Shown: positions 49,399 to 59,086, numbered from the stretch's first letter. The stretch is 60,970 nt of DNA from Candidatus Parcubacteria bacterium (GCA_023132155.1 JAGLYP010000005.1:1-60970), one strand, 5' to 3'. The notes: generated by a model not told the origin, from the letters alone. A program made the numbers and translations.

Positions 49399-52300
49399 AT
49401 GCAGGAAAAAATACAAGTAGAAAAAATAGCTAAAAGTAAAAAATTTAAAGGAGTAGAGGGAGAAAAAAAAGAAAAAGTTTCGATAGAAAAGGCAGAGGAA
49501 GATATTAAAAAAGAAGAAAAAATTCAAGAAAAAGAAATAATAAAAGAAGTCGCTGATTATTTTAAGAATGGTTTATTTATAAATAAAAAGGATTTAGAAG
49601 GCGTTAAAGGTTTTAGCGCTTTATCAGAAGGACGGCAATTGTTGGTTTTGGAAAATTTAAAACAGATTAGTTTGGGCAGGATTGAAAGGGAGGCAATATC
49701 CGAGCAAAAAAAAGAACAAAAAAATTTTGTAGGCAAAAAAGGCAAATTTTGGCAGATAAAAAATGATTGGGCGGACACTAAAGAGCATTTAAAAGTATTT
49801 AGCCAAAACATATGGAATAACGGCATTAAAAATTTTGCCGGCAAAAAAGTCGCGGAATTAGAAAAATTAAAAGTTGAAGATATGGAAAAAGGCGGGATGG
49901 AAGTTTATGGAACTATATTAAATCAGTTAGTCGCGGGATTAACAGATGAAGAAGGTAAAATGAAAGAAGATATTCCTGAAGTTGAAAAAATTGAAAATAA
50001 AAAAGGCGGTTATGGCTTAGAAGTAAAATATTTTGCTGTTTCGAATGAAATGAGTGAAAAGGAAAAAGAATCAGTTGAAAAATTTAATCAATCAGCTTCT
50101 GAATTTAGCAAAATTCCAGATCAATGGTCAGACAAAACAGCTAAGTTTAGTGAGCGCAGGCAATATAAAAAGGCAAGAAAAAAATATGAGAAAGAAAGAA
50201 ATAAAATTATAGAAATAAAAGCCGAACAATCGGGAGATGAGAACGCTTTATTGGAAATGAATGAAATTGATTACAAATTGCAGATGAATCAGTTTTTAAA
50301 TTCTTATCCAGATGTAGAAGAGCAGATTCAAAGTATTAAAAATAAAACCGCTTGGAAACGCGCCATGGGAAGTATGTTTAGAGAGCGCGGTTTTCAGTTT
50401 GGCGCGGGTTTTATGGCGAGAACGGCGACTATCGCCTTGGGCGGAGCCGCCGGTTTATCGGTGGCGCTGTCAGCGCCTGCCGCTGTTTTGGGATTAGGCG
50501 CGCATAGAGCAATAAAGAAAGGGAAAAAGAGCCTGGATGAAGGATATGAGCTGTCAAGATGGACAACGAGTGAAGAAGCGAAACAGGCCGGAAAAAATGA
50601 AGCGGATTTTTTGAAAGAGTACGCGGAAACAAAACGAAAAATAAGGGAATTAAAAGAAAAAGATGAGAATGAAACCAAGGCAGGGTATAAAGGTGAAATT
50701 AGAGATTATGAGGATGAAATCAAAAAATATGAAAATAAATTAAAAGTACTAGACAAGCAAGAAGCGCGAAGACTGTTAACAAAAAAAGATTATGTTGATG
50801 CTGATTATCTGAGTGATTCTTTTGAAGATTTGATTGATGAATTAGAAAATGAGAATTTTGCCGCTAGTTTAAAATTAGAAGGCAAAAAACAGCAAGAAAT
50901 AAAAGATAATAGGCGCGATGAAATGCTTAAATCTTTAATGTTTCATATTGAAGAAACACAGGAGAAGCTAAACAATAAAACAGTAAATTTTGGCGGTGAA
51001 GACGAATTTTTACCAAATCAATATCGGCTTATTGAAAAATTATCAAAAGCGGAAGGGCTTGTTAGCGCGCGTGAAGCTTTTAAAAATATTGATATTAATA
51101 AATTAGAAAAAGAATATACAGAGAGCAGTGATGGAATTAAAGAATTGATTTATAATATCCAGAATAAAAAAATCAGCAAGGCTAAAAGAAATTATCTTTT
51201 GGGCAAGGCGGGAATAGGAATTGCTACTTCGGCAGCTTTCTTTTACGCGGGTTCCCATATTAGGGATTGTGTTGGAGAATATATCCCTGGCTCAGTAAAA
51301 GAATTCACGAGTGATACGTATAGTAATATTAAGCGTGATCTGGCAAAATTAAATCTTGATTTAGATATTACGGATGTAGGGCAAATTGATAAAGATGTCA
51401 TGGAAACACTAAAAAATTTATCAGAGCAAGACAAAGAGTATATCGCAAAATATAGTTTATCAGAATATATAGCGCAACGGCAGCTTAGCGCAAATTTAAC
51501 TTTAGATGCTAAGGGCGATGCTACAGGAAAAATAGAACCATCTGAACCCACCCATGAACCAGCTAAAGGTGCCCCAAGGGAAGTTATAGAAGAATTAGAA
51601 GAAACCGTAAAGAAACAAGAGGCAATAAAAAATATCGCGGCTAAATTTGCGGAACAGGAAGCGGCAATGGCTGAATATGGAATTAAAAATAATTTTACTG
51701 TAAAACTTGGCGAGAAAGGGACACCGGCACGATTGGAACCAACTATGCATGCGATTGCGATGAATGCCATGGATGATGAAAAAATGTATACAGAGATTAA
51801 AGGAGGCATAAAGCTATTTGACGAAGCGCCTGCGGCGCGGAGTTTAAATGTGGCCGCTAATTTAACGAAAATGGCCGAGGGGAAATTAAACAGCATTAAA
51901 GGCGTGGATATTAGCGAAGAGATGCAAAATTCGTTTAGCTTTGATAAAAAAACAGGGCAATTGGAAATTAAAAATTACGCGGAATTTAATAAATTAGTTG
52001 AAGGCCTGCACGCGCACGCGGAAGATTTGTGGGACAAGGGAGTTTTGCAAAAAGGAGCGGCTGCTTATTTAGATAGAATAAAAGGGGAGACTTGGCAGGA
52101 TATAATTGAAGCGAATGGCCTTGAGAAACAAGTTGAGGGGCATGATGATTTAGATGTTGAAATTAAAGATTTTAAAGATAGCGAGATGGTGAAAGTGGCG
52201 AAAGCGGAAATGGAAAAAGCTGAAATGCCAGAGGAAGAAGAGGCGTTGCAAGAAGTTGAAGTAATGCCAGAGCAAGAGCCACAAGCGAAAGAGCATATTC

Positions 52301-53157
52301 AAGCCATGGAAAACGCGAAAAAAATAGACGGAATAATTAAAAATATTGCCAATGAACGAATGAACGGGAAAATCACAGAAGTTTATAAACATTGGGGCGG
52401 CGGAAACCAGATTGAAGAATGGGCTGTTACGCGAGAGAAAAGCGCGCAAGATGTGCTTAACGGCAAATTTGGAGAAACTGTTGGAGACAAGCTTGATATG
52501 GCTGAAAGTAATAATCGCGAGCAATTGCAAGACTATCTGAAAGAAGCTGAAAAAACGCTTGGCGCGCCAAATAGAGGAGAAACGGTAGAGGATTATCTTT
52601 TGCGTTTTGAAGCGGGGGTATTTGAAAAATATAGTGAAGCTGACACAGTTGAACATATTAAATTTTTAAGAGAACATACTGATTTGAATGTTGATTATAT
52701 AAAAGGTATTTACAAGCAAATGCCGAATTCATTTTATAACAATGGCGAGCAGGCTTTGAATTATTTAAAAATTTCAGCAGGAGATGATAGGGAAGTATCC
52801 AAAGGGCTTAAAGGTATGTTTAATTTAAACTATGAGCCGCAATCGCCGTATGGTTTTACGCAAGATTTAAAAACAGGAATTATCACTATTCATGATGTAA
52901 AGGGGAAAGAGGGGATAAATGTTTTAATTGATTTAAAGAATAATAAATTCGGCGCGGAAATTGATAACGCCAAAGATTATAATATTAAAAGAAAATTTTT
53001 GGGCTTAGGCAAAGCAGTGCCGACAGGTGATTTTGATATAGAGAATGTGGAATATTTGAATGGATTGGTGGGTGGTGAAAGTAGTAGTCCAAAAGGTATC
53101 GTTCAGGGATTTGAGTCAGTTGAAAAGGGACAAAGGAAAGGTTTTGAAGCTGAATAG
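49399..53157 (+). CDS. Very large charged protein with two hydrophobic segments
   Basis: 1252 aa, dominated by Lys and Glu and predicted to be mostly helical. Hydrophobic stretches occur at about 334-371 (AGFMARTATIALGGAAGLSVALSAPAAVLGLGAHRAI) and 599-621 (LLGKAGIGIATSAAFFYAGSHI); the long coiled-coil regions around 395-470 and 480-560 flank them. A third, mildly conserved region follows (about 800-1200). No known catalytic motif is recognised. By position with Fic and winged-helix genes it may be a Fic target, effector or cell-surface structural protein. The end is followed by an unusual inverted repeat and a terminator. Confidence 0.7.
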   Translation: MQEKIQVEKIAKSKKFKGVEGEKKEKVSIEKAEEDIKKEEKIQEKEIIKEVADYFKNGLFINKKDLEGVKGFSALSEGRQLLVLENLKQISLGRIEREAISEQKKEQKNFVGKKGKFWQIKNDWADTKEHLKVFSQNIWNNGIKNFAGKKVAELEKLKVEDMEKGGMEVYGTILNQLVAGLTDEEGKMKEDIPEVEKIENKKGGYGLEVKYFAVSNEMSEKEKESVEKFNQSASEFSKIPDQWSDKTAKFSERRQYKKARKKYEKERNKIIEIKAEQSGDENALLEMNEIDYKLQMNQFLNSYPDVEEQIQSIKNKTAWKRAMGSMFRERGFQFGAGFMARTATIALGGAAGLSVALSAPAAVLGLGAHRAIKKGKKSLDEGYELSRWTTSEEAKQAGKNEADFLKEYAETKRKIRELKEKDENETKAGYKGEIRDYEDEIKKYENKLKVLDKQEARRLLTKKDYVDADYLSDSFEDLIDELENENFAASLKLEGKKQQEIKDNRRDEMLKSLMFHIEETQEKLNNKTVNFGGEDEFLPNQYRLIEKLSKAEGLVSAREAFKNIDINKLEKEYTESSDGIKELIYNIQNKKISKAKRNYLLGKAGIGIATSAAFFYAGSHIRDCVGEYIPGSVKEFTSDTYSNIKRDLAKLNLDLDITDVGQIDKDVMETLKNLSEQDKEYIAKYSLSEYIAQRQLSANLTLDAKGDATGKIEPSEPTHEPAKGAPREVIEELEETVKKQEAIKNIAAKFAEQEAAMAEYGIKNNFTVKLGEKGTPARLEPTMHAIAMNAMDDEKMYTEIKGGIKLFDEAPAARSLNVAANLTKMAEGKLNSIKGVDISEEMQNSFSFDKKTGQLEIKNYAEFNKLVEGLHAHAEDLWDKGVLQKGAAAYLDRIKGETWQDIIEANGLEKQVEGHDDLDVEIKDFKDSEMVKVAKAEMEKAEMPEEEEALQEVEVMPEQEPQAKEHIQAMENAKKIDGIIKNIANERMNGKITEVYKHWGGGNQIEEWAVTREKSAQDVLNGKFGETVGDKLDMAESNNREQLQDYLKEAEKTLGAPNRGETVEDYLLRFEAGVFEKYSEADTVEHIKFLREHTDLNVDYIKGIYKQMPNSFYNNGEQALNYLKISAGDDREVSKGLKGMFNLNYEPQSPYGFTQDLKTGIITIHDVKGKEGINVLIDLKNNKFGAEIDNAKDYNIKRKFLGLGKAVPTGDFDIENVEYLNGLVGGESSSPKGIVQGFESVEKGQRKGFEAE

Positions 53158-53164
53158 CGGAAAC

Positions 53165-53232
53165 TGTCTTAACCACTGAATAATTTTTCAGTGTTATTCA
53201 GGAAAATCATGTGTTAATCAGTGGTTAAGACA
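53165..53232. repeat. Inverted repeat with competing inner hairpin
   Basis: Perfect 15-bp arms TGTCTTAACCACTGA and TCAGTGGTTAAGACA, 38 bases apart. The left arm can alternatively pair with a nearer TTCAGTG (CACTGAA/TTCAGTG, 6-base loop). It lies just after the large-protein stop and just before the terminator bordering the OmpA cassette. Confidence 0.7.
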
Positions 53233-53257
53233 TAATATTATTTTGATAAAAAGAAAA

Positions 53258-53300
53258 ACACCCTGAGAGCAAAGCTTTCAGGGTGTATTTTGTTTTTTGA
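53258..53300. terminator. Bidirectional terminator
   Basis: 13-bp stem ACACCCTGAGAGC/GCTTTCAGGGTGT (one G-U) with an AAA loop, T-rich on both strands. It separates the 1252-aa gene from the OmpA cassette on the opposite strand. Confidence 0.9.
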
Positions 53301-53311
53301 AATAAAAATAT

Positions 53312-54094
53312 TTATTTTTTTAACCAGGTAATGGAGATATTTTTATTTTCTCCATACCTGGTAGATTCGCCGGCTACCACTATTTCCGCTTTAACATTTT
53401 CGTCTCGCAGGTAGTAACAAGCTACCTTGGCACGCTGTTGGGAAAGATTTTTATTATCAATTTTTCCCTTGGTTTTGCTTGCGTGGCCTGTTATTATAAT
53501 ATCTTCAATTTCGCCTTTCCTGTCTTTTATTGCCAGCTCATCAAGAATCTTTTTGCCTTTCACGCTTAATTCCGCAGAGCCGGGTTTGAAAAGCACCAGC
53601 TTTGCCTGAATGTTGCCAGAGGGAGATAAATTAAACCGGTCTTCCAAAAGTCCGATGCGATTGCGGTTTTCACGGCCGTAGGCAATGGCGCAATTGACGC
53701 GTTTTTCAACTTTTGAAAGCCTTGCCTTCAGAGTTTTTTTGGTGAAAGCAGTTCTTTTTTTTACAGTAATCGCTTTAGGAATTTTTTGGGCAACAGCCTT
53801 GGCTTTTTGTGCCGCTCTTTCTTGGGAAATTCTTTTTTTGAATTCCTCGTAATCTTTCTGGTTCGGCCGAGCAATCATTGTTTCCCTTTTTCCTTTCTCT
53901 CTCTTTTTTTGCTCGTCAGCCGCTAGAACCGCCGCAACATGTCGTTGAGGCGCTGGTCGGATTGTGGGAATATCGTAAAACGGGCTGTCGGGCGGGATAT
54001 ACGTGCGTGAATATTTGCCCATTGGCGCGCATCCGATCGCGGAAATTGCCAAAAAAGAAAACATTATTACGATGATAAATATATTTTTTTTCAT
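53312..54094 (-). CDS. OmpA-family lipoprotein
   Basis: 260 aa. A signal peptide ends in the lipobox LAISAIGC (about residues 15-22), so it is predicted to be a lipoprotein. A charged linker leads to a coiled-coil-like region (about 120-150), and the C-terminal 100 residues match the OmpA/MotB peptidoglycan-binding fold (VLFKPGSAELSVKGKKILDELA ... IITGHASKTKG ... NLSQQRAKVACYYLR). The start codon has a strong Shine-Dalgarno, AAGGAG, 8 bases upstream, unlike almost all other genes here. Such a protein suits a Gram-negative envelope more than a single-membrane CPR cell. Confidence 0.85.
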   Translation of the reverse strand: MKKNIFIIVIMFSFLAISAIGCAPMGKYSRTYIPPDSPFYDIPTIRPAPQRHVAAVLAADEQKKREKGKRETMIARPNQKDYEEFKKRISQERAAQKAKAVAQKIPKAITVKKRTAFTKKTLKARLSKVEKRVNCAIAYGRENRNRIGLLEDRFNLSPSGNIQAKLVLFKPGSAELSVKGKKILDELAIKDRKGEIEDIIITGHASKTKGKIDNKNLSQQRAKVACYYLRDENVKAEIVVAGESTRYGENKNISITWLKK

Positions 54095-54104
54095 CTTTTT
54101 CTCC

Positions 54105-55250
54105 TTATAGGATTGGGGTTAAATTTTGTCCGTTTAAAATCAATTCAACCCTTCGGTTAAACTGATCGGCTTGCTCTTCGCAAAGATTATTTCCGGCCTT
54201 AAAATCCGGATTATGATTACTTGCGGAAGTAGCCCTAAATTTAAGCGCCGCCGCCTCAACAAAGGCTTTTTTTTCTTTTTCAGAGTCAAACAGAGATGCC
54301 GTGTAAGATATGATTATATACATAACATTTTTACCGCGACAAAAACCAAGCGGGGAATTATAGTTTTCACTATAATCTTTGTTTGGCTCTTTGTCGCAAC
54401 GTCCCCTGATTTCTAGCTCCGTGATATTATTAGAATTATCCTTGAGCCAAAAAGCGATTTTTCGAAATTTTTCATCTTGGCGGGGAAGAGGCATATCCTC
54501 ATCAAAGCCAAAATAAATCGGTTCACAAATTGATTTAAATTCTTTTTTAACTATCTGTTTTACCGCTATTGGTTTTTGCTCAACAGGAATTTTTACTCCC
54601 CCAAACGGAATAAATTGCACTAAATTAATGGTATAATTCTCCGCCCATGACCTGCCAAGTAAAGCGCCAACCGAAGCAGCGGCTTCATTGCCAATATCCT
54701 TGGCGGCGCCAGAGCCCGTTGAAATGCCCGTAGCTGTTGGTCTATTTTTGAATTGAACTAAAAAAAGGCCGAACTTACAAAAGGTATTGATTTTACCCTC
54801 TGCTTCAACCATGGCGCAAAGGCTATCAAGATCCTGATCAAGTTTGCCGCGAACAGCAAACTTCCCTAAAGAATGCATGTTAACGGGAATTTTGCGGAGA
54901 AGTTTTACCGGTTTATTGTTCGCGGGTATGCGGTAATTTATAATTTTGTCAGTTAGCTTATTTTTTACATCCTTTGATATCCTTAGCATTTCATCAAGAC
55001 TAAGATTGTCAAGGCTGTTCGTGGTGTATACATAAAATTTATCCTTACCATCCCCAATCGGGTGGAACATTGTAACAAAACCACCGCTTGGTCCCGGTTG
55101 AGAATGAGGAAAATCCGCACCTTCTTCGTAACTGAAATTTCCTACATTCATTTGTGAATTTAGAGCTGATTCCATAGTATCCGCGTACGCTAAGAATGGC
55201 GCGAGCAGAAAGAATCCAAAGAATCCTACAATAAATATATATTTTTTCAT
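54105..55250 (-). CDS. Exported OmpA-like protein
   Basis: 381 aa. N-terminal signal peptide (MKKYIFIVGFFGFFLLAPFLAYA, cleavage after about residue 23). Residues 24-230 are a unique domain with two cysteines; the C-terminal 130 residues (YFGFDEDMPLPRQDEKFRKIAFWLKDN ... LEIRGRCD ... LGFCRGKNV ... QFNRRVELIL) are an OmpA-like domain with an added insertion. Preceded by the strong Shine-Dalgarno GGGAGGAAAT. Ten bases upstream of the lipoprotein gene, so the two are co-expressed. Function unknown. Confidence 0.78.
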   Translation of the reverse strand: MKKYIFIVGFFGFFLLAPFLAYADTMESALNSQMNVGNFSYEEGADFPHSQPGPSGGFVTMFHPIGDGKDKFYVYTTNSLDNLSLDEMLRISKDVKNKLTDKIINYRIPANNKPVKLLRKIPVNMHSLGKFAVRGKLDQDLDSLCAMVEAEGKINTFCKFGLFLVQFKNRPTATGISTGSGAAKDIGNEAAASVGALLGRSWAENYTINLVQFIPFGGVKIPVEQKPIAVKQIVKKEFKSICEPIYFGFDEDMPLPRQDEKFRKIAFWLKDNSNNITELEIRGRCDKEPNKDYSENYNSPLGFCRGKNVMYIIISYTASLFDSEKEKKAFVEAAALKFRATSASNHNPDFKAGNNLCEEQADQFNRRVELILNGQNLTPIL

Positions 55251-55265
55251 TATTTCCTCCCTTTT

Positions 55266-56072
55266 TTACTCAACTTTCCGAGAAATTTTTGCACCAATAA
55301 ATGCAGAAATTGAAGTTTGATGCCCGGTTTTAATTATACCGCTATTGTAAGTGTCTGTAAGCGCCGTGCCTCGCACACCTGCTCCAGTGTTATAAAGCGC
55401 CAGTCCCGAGGTATTAACGTAATCATCACCAGATAGTGATTGTTTTTGAACTTTAGCCGTTCCTAAATTTGTAATTTCAGGCGCAATACAAGGCGTGGCG
55501 ACTGAATCAAAATTAATAATGCTGGATGTTTCCGCGCCTAAATATTTTCCGTCTTCGCTCCGCAAGGCTACTGTATAACCATCTCCATCGGCAGAAATGC
55601 AAAGATTGCTTAAATCAACTACATCAGTATTGTAATCAAATTTCACTTCGCCGGTATGTGTTCCTTTCGCAAAACTCTCTTCAGATAATATCATTTCTGA
55701 AATACTGCCAATTTCACTTTCAAAATCAAGGTTAAAATTAACCTCTTTAAAAGAGCCGTTTGAAACAAAATCCATTGCCGTGTAACTTGATTTAAGAACG
55801 GTTCCATCGTCCAAGACATCGCATGAATCCTTGGCATAGACATTTCCGTCAGCGGGCAGGTAGCCCTCGGAATTATGTTTGTCCCCTGAAAAAGTACCGT
55901 CAAAAATCTGGATTGCCTTCCCATTGCAGTCAGGCAGGTATTTGGCTATGGAATAATTAATATTTCCATACACCTCGTAAGTTTCATTCACTTCATCACA
56001 GGCAAAAACTGCCGTAATTCCAAAACCAAAAATAAAACAAATCATTGCAATAACAAATAATCCTTTTTTCAT
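55266..56072 (-). CDS. Secreted protein of unknown function
   Basis: 268 aa from the Met at 56072 (MKKGLFVIAMICFIFGFGITAVFA, a typical signal peptide); the ORF track's extra 21 codons are rejected because a perfect Shine-Dalgarno GGAGGTG precedes this ATG. The mature part has scattered Cys pairs (CDEVNE, LPDCNGK, DSCDVLDD, LCISADG, PCIAPE), implying disulfides in an oxidising exterior. No family is recognised; beta-rich by pattern. First gene of the three-gene cassette. Confidence 0.75.
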   Translation of the reverse strand: MKKGLFVIAMICFIFGFGITAVFACDEVNETYEVYGNINYSIAKYLPDCNGKAIQIFDGTFSGDKHNSEGYLPADGNVYAKDSCDVLDDGTVLKSSYTAMDFVSNGSFKEVNFNLDFESEIGSISEMILSEESFAKGTHTGEVKFDYNTDVVDLSNLCISADGDGYTVALRSEDGKYLGAETSSIINFDSVATPCIAPEITNLGTAKVQKQSLSGDDYVNTSGLALYNTGAGVRGTALTDTYNSGIIKTGHQTSISAFIGAKISRKVE

Positions 56073-56208
56073 TTCACACCTCCAATAATTAAGTAAGTTA
56101 AAAAATAAATTAAAATAATATATTCTCGTTTTCACGTTGATTAAGTTGTCAATGAACCCAAAAAATCAGGAAAAAATTTCTTAATATCAAAAAAATATTT
56201 GATAAGTT

Positions 56209-56236
56209 AATATAGCACAAACAGGCATAATGTCAA
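56209..56236 (-). promoter_or_regulatory. Promoter of the OmpA cassette
   Basis: Minus strand TTGACA (56231-56236), 16-bp spacer, TATATT (56209-56214). It leaves a roughly 130-base leader before the start at 56072. Confidence 0.7.
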
Positions 56237-56292
56237 GGGCTTTTTTGTTTATTTTTGTCAAATTTAATTTTTTTGGTTTTTAAGCGTTTTTA

Positions 56293-56301
56293 TGTTATAA
56301 T
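56293..56301 (+). promoter_or_regulatory. Extended -10 promoter of the P-type ATPase gene
   Basis: TGTTATAAT, the same motif as at 14590, 17621 and 43636. Confidence 0.6.
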
Positions 56302-56364
56302 TAAAGAGAAAAAATAAATTAAAATTATATAAAAAATAATAAATATTAGCTAATATAAGTAAAA

Positions 56365-59085
56365 ATGAACAATTTTCATAATCAAGAAGCAAAAACGGTT
56401 ATTAACAAGTTAAAAAGCAATGAAAACGGACTCACGCAAACAGAGGCTGATAAGCGAATTAAAAAAAACGGTTTAAATGAAATTCCGAAAGAAAAAAGCG
56501 TTAGTCCTTGGATGATATTTATTTCTCAATTTAATAGTTCCTTAGTCTATATTTTAATGCTGGCCGGCATCCTCTCTTTGGTTTTAGGCGCGAAAATTGA
56601 CGCATGTGTTATATTTGGCGCCGTTTTTATAAATGTTATTATCGGTTTTTTTCAGGAAAATAAAGCCAACCACGCGATTTCAAAATTAAAAGAATTAGTT
56701 GAGCACAAAACCTTTATACTGCGCGACGGGCAAGAGATAATGGTTTTTAGTCCGCAAATTACGCTGGGCGACATTATATTAATCAAGGCAGGCAACCGTA
56801 TACCGGCAGACGCGCGGTTAATTGAAGCAATTGATTTGCAAATTAATGAAGCCGGCCTTACCGGCGAATCTTTGCCATCCGGTAAAAGAATTGATCCGGT
56901 GCCGCCGGGAGCAACTTTGGCTGATCGGGAAAATATGATTTACGCGGGGACAATGGCGGTTCGCGGCTTGGGGCGGGCGGTCGTAACCGCGATTGGCAAA
57001 AATACCGAACTGGGAAAAATCGCCGAACTTGTCAGCGGAGCCAAAGAAGAAAAAACGCCTTTGCAAATCCGTTTGGGCGTTTTTAGCCGATTTTTAGGCG
57101 CGATTTTTGCCGGAGTTTGTTTTATAATCGTGATTGCCGGATTATTCCAAGGCAGGCTGTTATTGGAAATGGTGGAAACCGGAGTCGCGATTGGCGTGGC
57201 TTCTATTCCGGAGGGTTTAACCGTGGCAATTACTTTCATTTTGGCTTTAGGGATGCAGCAAATTTTGAAAAAGCGCGCCTTGGTACGCAAATTAGTGGCC
57301 GCGGAGACGCTTGGATCAACAACCGTAATTTGCGCGGATAAAACCGGAACATTAACAGAAGGGAAAATGCATGTCGCCCATATTGTAATCGGCGAAAAAG
57401 AGTTTGAAATCAATACACTAGGCAGCCGCCAAGATCAAAGCGAGGCTTTAGCCGTTAGCTTGGCTTTGCAGACCGGTATGATGTGCAATGACGCGGTAAT
57501 TGAAAATCCCAGGGACGAACTTGCCAGCTGGCGGATTATCGGCACTCCGACCGAGGCGGCTTTGATGTCAGCCGCGGTTCAATCCGGATTAAGCAAGGAA
57601 AAATTATTAAAGATTGAACCCAAAATTGATGAATTGCCGTTTGACAGCACGAAAAAATATATGCTTAGCTTGCATCAAGCAGGCGCGAGAAGCTATGTTC
57701 TTTACGAAAAGGGCGCGCCGGAAAGGCTTTTGGAAAAATCTTCTTTTTACTATCATTTGGGCGGCGTTAAAAAAATCACTGAAGATACGCAAAAAAAATT
57801 AAATAAAATTTATGAAAATTTAACCGGCCGCGGTTTAAGGGTAATCGGACTGGCCGCGAGGAATATTAAATTAAAAGCTTCAGAAGAAGAATTGAAAAAA
57901 AACGAAATTGACTGGCAGGAAATTAATCAAGAAATGACTTTTATCGGTTTTATCGCCATCAAGGATCCTCTGCGCGCGGAAGCCAAAGAAACTATTGAAC
58001 TTTGCCGCCAAGCAGGCATCAGACCGGTGATAATTACCGGCGACCATAAATTAACCGCGCGCGCGATTGCCGCGGAAGTCGGCTTAAAGATTAAGGCGGA
58101 AAATATTATTACCGGCGATGTTTTGGATACTATTGACGATGAAAAGTTAAAAACAATTGTTAACAATATTGACCTTTACGCCCGCGTCAGCCCGCATCAC
58201 AAATTGCGCATTGTTAAGGCTTTGCAGGAAAGAGGAGAGGTTGTGGCTATGACCGGCGACGGCATTAATGATTCACCGGCGCTTAAGACCGCGGATATCG
58301 GCATCGCTCTTGGCACAGGAACAGATATTGCCAAAGAAACTTCGGATTTGGTTTTACTTGATGATAATTTTAAAACAATCGTTTCGGTAATCAAGCAAGG
58401 GCGAGTGATTTTTAAAAACATACGCAAGGTAATTACATTTTTAATATCTGACAGTTTTTCCGAAATGATATTGATTATCGGTTCAATTTTACTAAATACG
58501 CCATTAGCGGTTTTACCGGCGCAAATTTTGTGGATTAACATTGTCAATGACAGTATGCCGCATTTTTCTTTGGCTTTTGAAGAAGACCATGGTACAGTCA
58601 TGAAAGAAAAGCCGATTAAAAAAAACGAGCCGCTTTTAAGCGTTGAGATGAAAAAAATTATTTTTATTGTTGGAATTATCCGCGATCTGCTTATTTTTGC
58701 TTTGTTTTTTATTCTTTGGCGGATGTGGCAAGGCGACATCGAACAGATCGCGTACTTAAGAACATTAATGTTCGCGATTCTCGGTACAAAATCATTATGC
58801 GGAATTTTCAGCTTAAGGTCTTTTCACACCCGTATTTGGCATCTTAATATTTTTCAAAATAAATATTTGAATTTAGCGGTTTTGGGAAGTTTTACTTTTT
58901 TGCTTTTAGGCATATACTGGGGGCCTTTGCAGAAAATATTATCAACCGTAGATATGGACTTGACCGGCTGGCTAATCGCTTTTGGTGTTGGCGTCTTTAG
59001 CGTCGCCTTAATTGAATTAGTTAAAACACCGTATATTATAAAAAATAAAGTTGAAAAAGTAAGAGTTTTAAGGAATATAGAATGA
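56365..59085 (+). CDS. P-type cation-transporting ATPase (P2 type)
   Basis: 906 aa, the full length of the P2 family (Ca2+, or Na+/K+-like). N-terminal actuator region and the TGES loop (GLTGESLPSGK, about 172-182); phosphorylated Asp in CADKTGTLTEG (Asp325); KGAPERLLEK nucleotide-binding; MTGDGINDSPALK (629-641). Ten hydrophobic helices. The M4 motif is ASIPEGLTVAIT, differing from PEGLP (Ca2+) and PEGLL (Na+/K+), so the ion cannot be assigned. Its own promoter; the FtsB-like gene follows directly. Confidence 0.92.
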   Translation: MNNFHNQEAKTVINKLKSNENGLTQTEADKRIKKNGLNEIPKEKSVSPWMIFISQFNSSLVYILMLAGILSLVLGAKIDACVIFGAVFINVIIGFFQENKANHAISKLKELVEHKTFILRDGQEIMVFSPQITLGDIILIKAGNRIPADARLIEAIDLQINEAGLTGESLPSGKRIDPVPPGATLADRENMIYAGTMAVRGLGRAVVTAIGKNTELGKIAELVSGAKEEKTPLQIRLGVFSRFLGAIFAGVCFIIVIAGLFQGRLLLEMVETGVAIGVASIPEGLTVAITFILALGMQQILKKRALVRKLVAAETLGSTTVICADKTGTLTEGKMHVAHIVIGEKEFEINTLGSRQDQSEALAVSLALQTGMMCNDAVIENPRDELASWRIIGTPTEAALMSAAVQSGLSKEKLLKIEPKIDELPFDSTKKYMLSLHQAGARSYVLYEKGAPERLLEKSSFYYHLGGVKKITEDTQKKLNKIYENLTGRGLRVIGLAARNIKLKASEEELKKNEIDWQEINQEMTFIGFIAIKDPLRAEAKETIELCRQAGIRPVIITGDHKLTARAIAAEVGLKIKAENIITGDVLDTIDDEKLKTIVNNIDLYARVSPHHKLRIVKALQERGEVVAMTGDGINDSPALKTADIGIALGTGTDIAKETSDLVLLDDNFKTIVSVIKQGRVIFKNIRKVITFLISDSFSEMILIIGSILLNTPLAVLPAQILWINIVNDSMPHFSLAFEEDHGTVMKEKPIKKNEPLLSVEMKKIIFIVGIIRDLLIFALFFILWRMWQGDIEQIAYLRTLMFAILGTKSLCGIFSLRSFHTRIWHLNIFQNKYLNLAVLGSFTFLLLGIYWGPLQKILSTVDMDLTGWLIAFGVGVFSVALIELVKTPYIIKNKVEKVRVLRNIE

Positions 59086-59086
59086 T

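Noticed and set aside
51243-51896. 217-aa ORF opposite the large 49399 gene
   Set aside because: Antisense to a continuous ORF with Lys/Glu codons, whose complement always looks Phe/Ser-rich; no independent signal.
56073-56135. 21-codon N-terminal extension of the 55266 gene
   Set aside because: The internal Met has a signal peptide and a perfect Shine-Dalgarno sequence; the extension has neither.
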